From positions 1 to 9,594 of the forward strand of contig NZ_JBQCEE010000068.1 of NCBI RefSeq assembly GCF_051960575.1: a stretch of 9,594 nt of DNA, written 5' to 3'. The stretch is from JBQCEE01 sp051960575 (lineage in GTDB: Bacteria > Actinomycetota > Actinomycetes > Mycobacteriales > Jatrophihabitantaceae). The notes beneath the pieces are model-generated. The model saw only the letters and a list, made by a program, of their open reading frames with translations, was not told the DNA's origin and ran no database searches. Numbering within the stretch: position 1 is the stretch's first letter; each line of letters begins with the position of its first letter. Position numbers and translations under genes: made by a program. Shown here one piece after another: positions 6,231 to 9,594 of the stretch.

Positions 6231-6242
6231 TACGATCGCAGC
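6231..6242 (+). promoter_or_regulatory. Leaderless-type -10 element for pmt
   Basis: TACGAT at 6231-6236 matches TANNNT and is followed by exactly 6 nt before the GTG at 6243, so transcription is expected to start at the start codon. There is no Shine-Dalgarno sequence and no clear -35 hexamer. Confidence 0.6.
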
Positions 6243-7871
6243 GTGACGGCGACGCTCGAGGTGCGCGAGGACGCGCCCGCGACCGAGGCGCCCGAGCCGC
6301 AGCCGCCGTCACCCCAGCATCCGGTGCCCGAGGCGCTGCGTCCGTGGCGCGATCCGCACCCGCGCCTCGGCTGGGCCGTCACCGCACTCGTCACCCTCGT
6401 CGCCGGCTTCACCCGGTTCTGGGCGATCGGCTTCCCGAGCACGCGCAACTTCGACGAGGCGTACTACGCCGTCGAGGCGCAGGAGCTGTTGCGGTACGGC
6501 TACGAGGACAACCGCGGCTACATGTTCATCGTGCATCCGCCGCTCGGGAAGTGGCTGATCGCGCTGACCGAGTGGTTGCACGACGCGACACCGTCCGAGT
6601 GGCTGACGAACTCGGTCGGCTGGCGCATCGCGCCGGCGCTCGCGGGGATCGCCGGCATCGTCATGTTGACCCGCACCGCGCGGCGGATGTTCCGGTCGAA
6701 CCTGTTCGGCGGCATCGCCGGGCTGCTCACGTGCTTCGAGGGCGTGTCGCTCGTGCTGGCGCGCACGGCGATCCTCGACATCTTCCTGCAGACCTTCGTC
6801 ATCGCGTCCTTCGCCGCGCTCGTGCTCGACCGCGACCAGGTGCGCGGGCGGCTCGCCCGGCTGCTCGCCGAGGGCGCCGACCTCAGCCGCGGGGCGCCCT
6901 CGCTCGGGCCGCGGCCGTGGCGGCTGGTCGGCGGCGTGATGATCGCGCTCGCGTCCGGCGTGAAGTGGACGGGTGCGTACTTCTTCGCGGCGTTCGTGAT
7001 CCTGAGCCTGCTGTGGGACCGCTCGGCGCTGCGGGCCGCCGGGGTGCAGCGTCCGACCCGGTCGTGGTTGCGGCGCAGCGTCGCGTGGGCGCCGGGCCCG
7101 CTGCTGCTCGCACCGATCGGCACCTACCTGCTCTGCTGGCTCGGCTGGTTCACCGGCGAGGACGCGTGGAACCGTTACTGGGCCGACGACCACGGCCCGT
7201 CGGCGACGCTGAAGCTGCCGCTGGTCGGCTGGCACGTGCCGTTCTCGTGGGGCTGGGTGCCGGGGCCGATCCGCGCGCTCGGCTCGTACCACCTGCAGGC
7301 CTACCGCTTCCACGAGGGCCTGGACAGCCCGCACATCTATGGGTCGAAGCCCTGGAGCTGGCTGGTGCTCGGCCGCCCGGTCGACTTCTACTACAACGAC
7401 TCGTCCAAGGCGTGCGGCGCGGCGCAGTGCTCGCGCGAGGTGCTGCTCATCGGCACGCCGCTGCTGTGGTGGGCGTTCCTGCCCGCGCTGCTCTGGATCG
7501 GCTGGCACTGGATCACCACCCGCGACTGGCGCGCCGGTGCGGTGATCATGGCGTTCATCGCCGGCTGGGTCGTCTGGTTCGGCGACCTCAAGCGCACGAT
7601 GTTCCTCTTCTACATGGCCCCGCTGCTGCCGTTCCTGGTGCTCGGCCTGACGATGGCGCTCGGCGCGCTGCTCGGCCCGCGGCTCGTGCGCACGGGTCAC
7701 CGCGAGCGTGACCGCCGCGCCACCGTGCGCCGACGGTGGGGCGTGATCGCGGTCAGCGTCTTCCTCGGTGTGGTCGTCGCCGACTTCGCCTGGATGTGGC
7801 CGCTGTTCACCGGGGCGCTGCGCACCCACGCCCAGTGGCAGGCGCATATGTGGTTCGACTCGTGGGTATGA
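6243..7871 (+). CDS. pmt: Dolichyl/polyprenyl-phosphate-mannose–protein mannosyltransferase
   Basis: This integral membrane GT39-family glycosyltransferase transfers mannose from polyprenyl-phosphate-mannose to Ser/Thr of exported proteins. The 542-residue protein has a cytosolic Pro/Glu-rich N-terminus and a first membrane segment near 43-62. The catalytic acidic pair follows in the first external loop, D71-E72 in NFDEAYY, then HPPLGKW at 98-104. Many further hydrophobic segments fill 128-300 and 400-520. The C-terminus WMWPLFTG...MWFDSWV is typical of actinobacterial PMT. The reading frame is open upstream far beyond the gene. GTG at 6243 was chosen because the N-terminal length fits the family and a TANNNT hexamer lies at -12 to -7. 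It is divergent from rsmI, and the DoxX-like gene starts 7 bp downstream. Confidence 0.94.
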   Translation: MTATLEVREDAPATEAPEPQPPSPQHPVPEALRPWRDPHPRLGWAVTALVTLVAGFTRFWAIGFPSTRNFDEAYYAVEAQELLRYGYEDNRGYMFIVHPPLGKWLIALTEWLHDATPSEWLTNSVGWRIAPALAGIAGIVMLTRTARRMFRSNLFGGIAGLLTCFEGVSLVLARTAILDIFLQTFVIASFAALVLDRDQVRGRLARLLAEGADLSRGAPSLGPRPWRLVGGVMIALASGVKWTGAYFFAAFVILSLLWDRSALRAAGVQRPTRSWLRRSVAWAPGPLLLAPIGTYLLCWLGWFTGEDAWNRYWADDHGPSATLKLPLVGWHVPFSWGWVPGPIRALGSYHLQAYRFHEGLDSPHIYGSKPWSWLVLGRPVDFYYNDSSKACGAAQCSREVLLIGTPLLWWAFLPALLWIGWHWITTRDWRAGAVIMAFIAGWVVWFGDLKRTMFLFYMAPLLPFLVLGLTMALGALLGPRLVRTGHRERDRRATVRRRWGVIAVSVFLGVVVADFAWMWPLFTGALRTHAQWQAHMWFDSWV

Positions 7872-7878
7872 CCCGCGC

Positions 7879-8760
7879 ATGTCTCTCACTGCGAAACTGC
7901 GCCGTGCCCCGCTCCGGATCGCGACCGGCGCGTACATCCTGAACTCCGGCGTCGGCAAGGTCAGCACCGACGACGGCACCGCCAAGTACCTGCACAGCGC
8001 GGCGGTGCGCACGTTCCCGCAGCTCGAGAAGCTCGACCCGAAGGTCTTCGCCAAGATCCTGGCCGCGGCCGAGATCTCGCTGGGCAGCGCGCTGCTGCTG
8101 CCGATCGTGCCGGTCGGCGTGGCCGGCGCCGGTCTCGCCGTGTTCTCCGGCTCGCTGCTCACCATGTACTGGAAGAGCGAGGACCTGCACCTGCCGAACG
8201 ACCCGCGGCCGACGCTCGAGGGATCGGCGATCGCCAAGGACGTCTGGATGGCCGGCATCGCGACCAGCCTCATCATCGACGGCCTGACCGCGCCGGCGCA
8301 CGACAAGGCCGTCGAGGTCAGCGCGACCGTCGCCGAGAAGGCCGCCACGCGCAAGCGGCAGTCGCGCAAGGCCCGCCGCCAGGCGAAGCAGGAGCGCAAG
8401 CAGACGATCGCGCACGCGAAGGAGATGGCGGCCCAGGCCAAGGAGGCCGCCAAGGTCGCCGCCGCCCAGGCGAAGAGCCAGGCCAAGGGTCCGGCGAAGG
8501 ACGCCGCGAAGGCCGCGCGGAAGCAGGCGGAGGCCGCGGCGAAGGCAGCCCGCAGCCAGGCCAAGGACCTCTCGTCCCAGGCCAAGGACGTCGCCGCCGC
8601 CGCACGCAGCCACTCGAAGGACCTTTCGGCGCAGGCCCGAGAGGCCGCCGAGCAGGCGAAGGCCGCCGCCCGCGACGCGAGCGCGAAGACCAGCGTGCGG
8701 GCGCGCGACCTCGCCGACGCCGCCAAGACCGCCGCGAAGACGGCGACCAAGGCGGCCTGA
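7879..8760 (+). CDS. DoxX-like membrane protein with Lys/Ala-rich C-terminal tail
   Basis: This 293-residue protein has two distinct halves. Residues 1-140 resemble small DoxX-type membrane proteins, with about four hydrophobic segments (around 12-27, 57-76, 78-97 and 118-136) and a characteristic N-terminal RIATGAYILNSGVGK stretch. Residues about 143-293 are almost entirely Ala, Lys, Arg, Gln, Ser, Glu and Asp, with an approximate 18-residue repeat (AARSQAKDLSSQAKDVA near 223-239, AARSHSKDLSAQAREAA near 241-257). This predicts a long charged amphipathic helix or coiled coil like those of LEA-type or histone H1-like tails. The ATG at 7879 follows the pmt stop by 7 bp. No ribosome-binding site is seen, so translational coupling to pmt is likely. 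The DoxX assignment is tentative and the biochemical function is unknown. Confidence 0.8.
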   Translation: MSLTAKLRRAPLRIATGAYILNSGVGKVSTDDGTAKYLHSAAVRTFPQLEKLDPKVFAKILAAAEISLGSALLLPIVPVGVAGAGLAVFSGSLLTMYWKSEDLHLPNDPRPTLEGSAIAKDVWMAGIATSLIIDGLTAPAHDKAVEVSATVAEKAATRKRQSRKARRQAKQERKQTIAHAKEMAAQAKEAAKVAAAQAKSQAKGPAKDAAKAARKQAEAAAKAARSQAKDLSSQAKDVAAAARSHSKDLSAQAREAAEQAKAAARDASAKTSVRARDLADAAKTAAKTATKAA

Positions 8761-8902
8761 CCGGCCGGGACGGCAGCGGCGTTCGCGTCGCGTCCGCGCA
8801 CGAGCAGACCTCGATCAGCAGCACCGCGGCCCGTCCGCACCGACCACGTGTCGGTGCGGGCGGGCCGTCCAACTGTCCGGGCGCGAGAGCTGCCGCGCTG
8901 GC
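8761..8902 (+). other. Gene-free spacer after the DoxX-like gene
   Basis: This spacer contains the hairpin at 8826-8868. I found no small ORF with a plausible start and ribosome-binding site. The stretch before the hairpin shows nothing recognisable. Confidence 0.6.
8826..8868 (+). terminator. Strong hairpin terminator of the pmt operon
   Basis: A 19-bp stem pairs 8826-8844 with 8850-8868, including two G-U pairs, around a 5-nt loop. Its core is CCGCACCGAC against GTCGGTGCGG. No T-tract follows, as is common for actinobacterial terminators. It lies 65 bp after the DoxX-like stop codon and before the promoter of the ligase gene, so it separates the two transcription units. Confidence 0.75.
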
Positions 8903-8938
8903 TAGGGTGTCAGGCAGGTCACCACTGCACCCGGAGGA
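8903..8938 (+). promoter_or_regulatory. -10 element and RBS for the acyl-CoA ligase gene
   Basis: TAGGGT at 8903-8908 matches TANNNT, predicting initiation near 8915 and a leader of about 28 nt. A strong Shine-Dalgarno sequence GGAGGA at 8933-8938 stands 4 nt before the GTG at 8943. Unlike metG, rsmI and pmt, this gene therefore looks conventionally led. No -35 consensus was found. Confidence 0.55.
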
Positions 8939-8942
8939 CGCC

Positions 8943-9594
8943 GTGTTCTACCCGCTCACCGTCCGTGACTTCCTCGACCGCGCCGAGCACGTCTACCCCG
9001 ACCGGGTCGGCATCGTCGACGAACCCGACCAGCCGGCGCCGTCCCTCGGCGAACTGACCTACCGCGAGATCGCGACGCTCGCCCGGGCGCAGGCCGCCCG
9101 GCTCGACCAGTTGGGCGTCCCGGTCGGCGGCCGGGTCGCGGTCATCTCGCAGAACTCCGCCCGGCTGTTCACGTCGTTCTTCGGCGTCTCGGGCTACGGC
9201 CGCATCCTGGTGCCGATCAACTTCCGGCTGGTGCAGGCCGAGATCGACTACATCCTCGAGCACTCCGACGCGAGCGTGCTCTACGTCGACCCGGCGCTGA
9301 AGGACGTGCTCGACGCGGCCAAGGTCGAGCACAAGTTCGTGCTCGGGGAGGACGACGCGCTCTTCCTGCGCGACGTCGAGCCGCGCCCGTGGGACGAGCC
9401 GGACGAGAACGCGACGGCGACGATCAACTACACGTCCGGGACGACGGCGCGGCCCAAGGGCGTGCAGCTCACCCACCGCAACCTGTGGCTCAACGCGACC
9501 GTGTTCGGCCTGCACACGCAGATCAGCGATCGCGACGTGTACCTGCACACGCTGCCGATGTTCCACGCCAACGGGTGGGGCATGCCGTACGGCG
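8943..9594 (+). CDS. AMP-forming acyl-CoA synthetase/ligase (partial, runs off right edge)
   Basis: These are the N-terminal 217 residues of an ANL-superfamily enzyme, which activates a carboxylic acid with ATP to an acyl-adenylate and then usually forms the CoA thioester. Visible motifs are the phosphate-binding A3 loop at 163-174 (YTSGTTARPKGV) and LPMFHANGWG at 204-213, typical of medium/long-chain fatty acyl-CoA synthetases. The region VPINFRLVQAEIDYIL (90-105) is also characteristic. The canonical A3 loop reads SGTTGxPKG; here the fourth position is Ala (TTARPKG), a known variant in this family. The GTG start is fixed by the GGAGGA ribosome-binding site. Substrate cannot be assigned because the C-terminal domain is outside the window. 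A hairpin terminator separates it from the pmt unit. Confidence 0.93.
   Translation, partial: MFYPLTVRDFLDRAEHVYPDRVGIVDEPDQPAPSLGELTYREIATLARAQAARLDQLGVPVGGRVAVISQNSARLFTSFFGVSGYGRILVPINFRLVQAEIDYILEHSDASVLYVDPALKDVLDAAKVEHKFVLGEDDALFLRDVEPRPWDEPDENATATINYTSGTTARPKGVQLTHRNLWLNATVFGLHTQISDRDVYLHTLPMFHANGWGMPYG

Noticed and set aside
5082..6242. Upstream extension of the pmt reading frame
   Set aside because: The frame is open by chance and runs antisense through rsmI. The PMT N-terminus and the TANNNT hexamer support GTG 6243.
7867..7878. Leaderless -10 element for the DoxX-like gene (TATGAC at -12 to -7)
   Set aside because: The last base does not fit TANNNT and the hexamer overlaps the pmt stop codon. 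Coupling to pmt is the simpler explanation.
6309..8840. Long open frame on the minus strand opposite pmt and the DoxX-like gene
   Set aside because: Its composition is low-complexity and shows no recognisable domain, while the plus strand encodes a clear PMT and a membrane protein. It is a GC-bias artefact.

Overview
The window is very GC-rich, uses GTG starts freely and carries a gene set typical of Actinomycetota: the resuscitation-promoting factor rpfB, a bacterial protein O-mannosyltransferase (pmt), rsmI, metG and tatD. In Mycobacterium tuberculosis these genes also lie close together (pmt/rsmI, then metG–tatD–rpfB followed by ksgA), so this is a conserved core-chromosome block rather than an obvious accessory island. 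The genus cannot be fixed from this sequence alone. I found no CRISPR array, transposase, integrase, tRNA or rRNA.

Layout from left to right. Minus strand: a partial second RpfB-like protein (1-489), a complete rpfB (631-1734), a gene-free 345-bp leader region, tatD (2080-2931), metG (2974-4773), a 500-bp gene-free stretch filled with direct repeats and palindromes (4774-5273), and rsmI (5274-6113). Next comes a 129-bp divergent promoter region dominated by a nested 70-bp palindrome. Plus strand: pmt (6243-7871), a DoxX-like membrane protein with a long Lys/Ala-rich tail (7879-8760), a strong hairpin terminator (8826-8868), and the start of an AMP-forming acyl-CoA ligase (8943 to the right edge).

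The genes fall into cell-wall or envelope work (two Rpf proteins, pmt, the DoxX-like protein), translation (metG, and rsmI acting on 16S rRNA), a TatD-type metal hydrolase, and acyl activation. Three GTG-initiated genes (metG, rsmI, pmt) each have a TANNNT hexamer at exactly -12 to -7 from the start codon, the arrangement expected of leaderless actinobacterial mRNAs.

The coding content is mostly conventional. The parts worth a second look are: the tandem rpfB paralogue with a matching leader hairpin; the quadruple CCGAGTGGTG palindrome between rsmI and pmt; the repeat cluster between metG and rsmI with two TTGATCAA palindromes; the Lys/Ala-rich tail on the DoxX-like protein; and an 18-bp inverted repeat around the annotated tatD start. 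I do not see convincing evidence for a wholly new multi-gene system.
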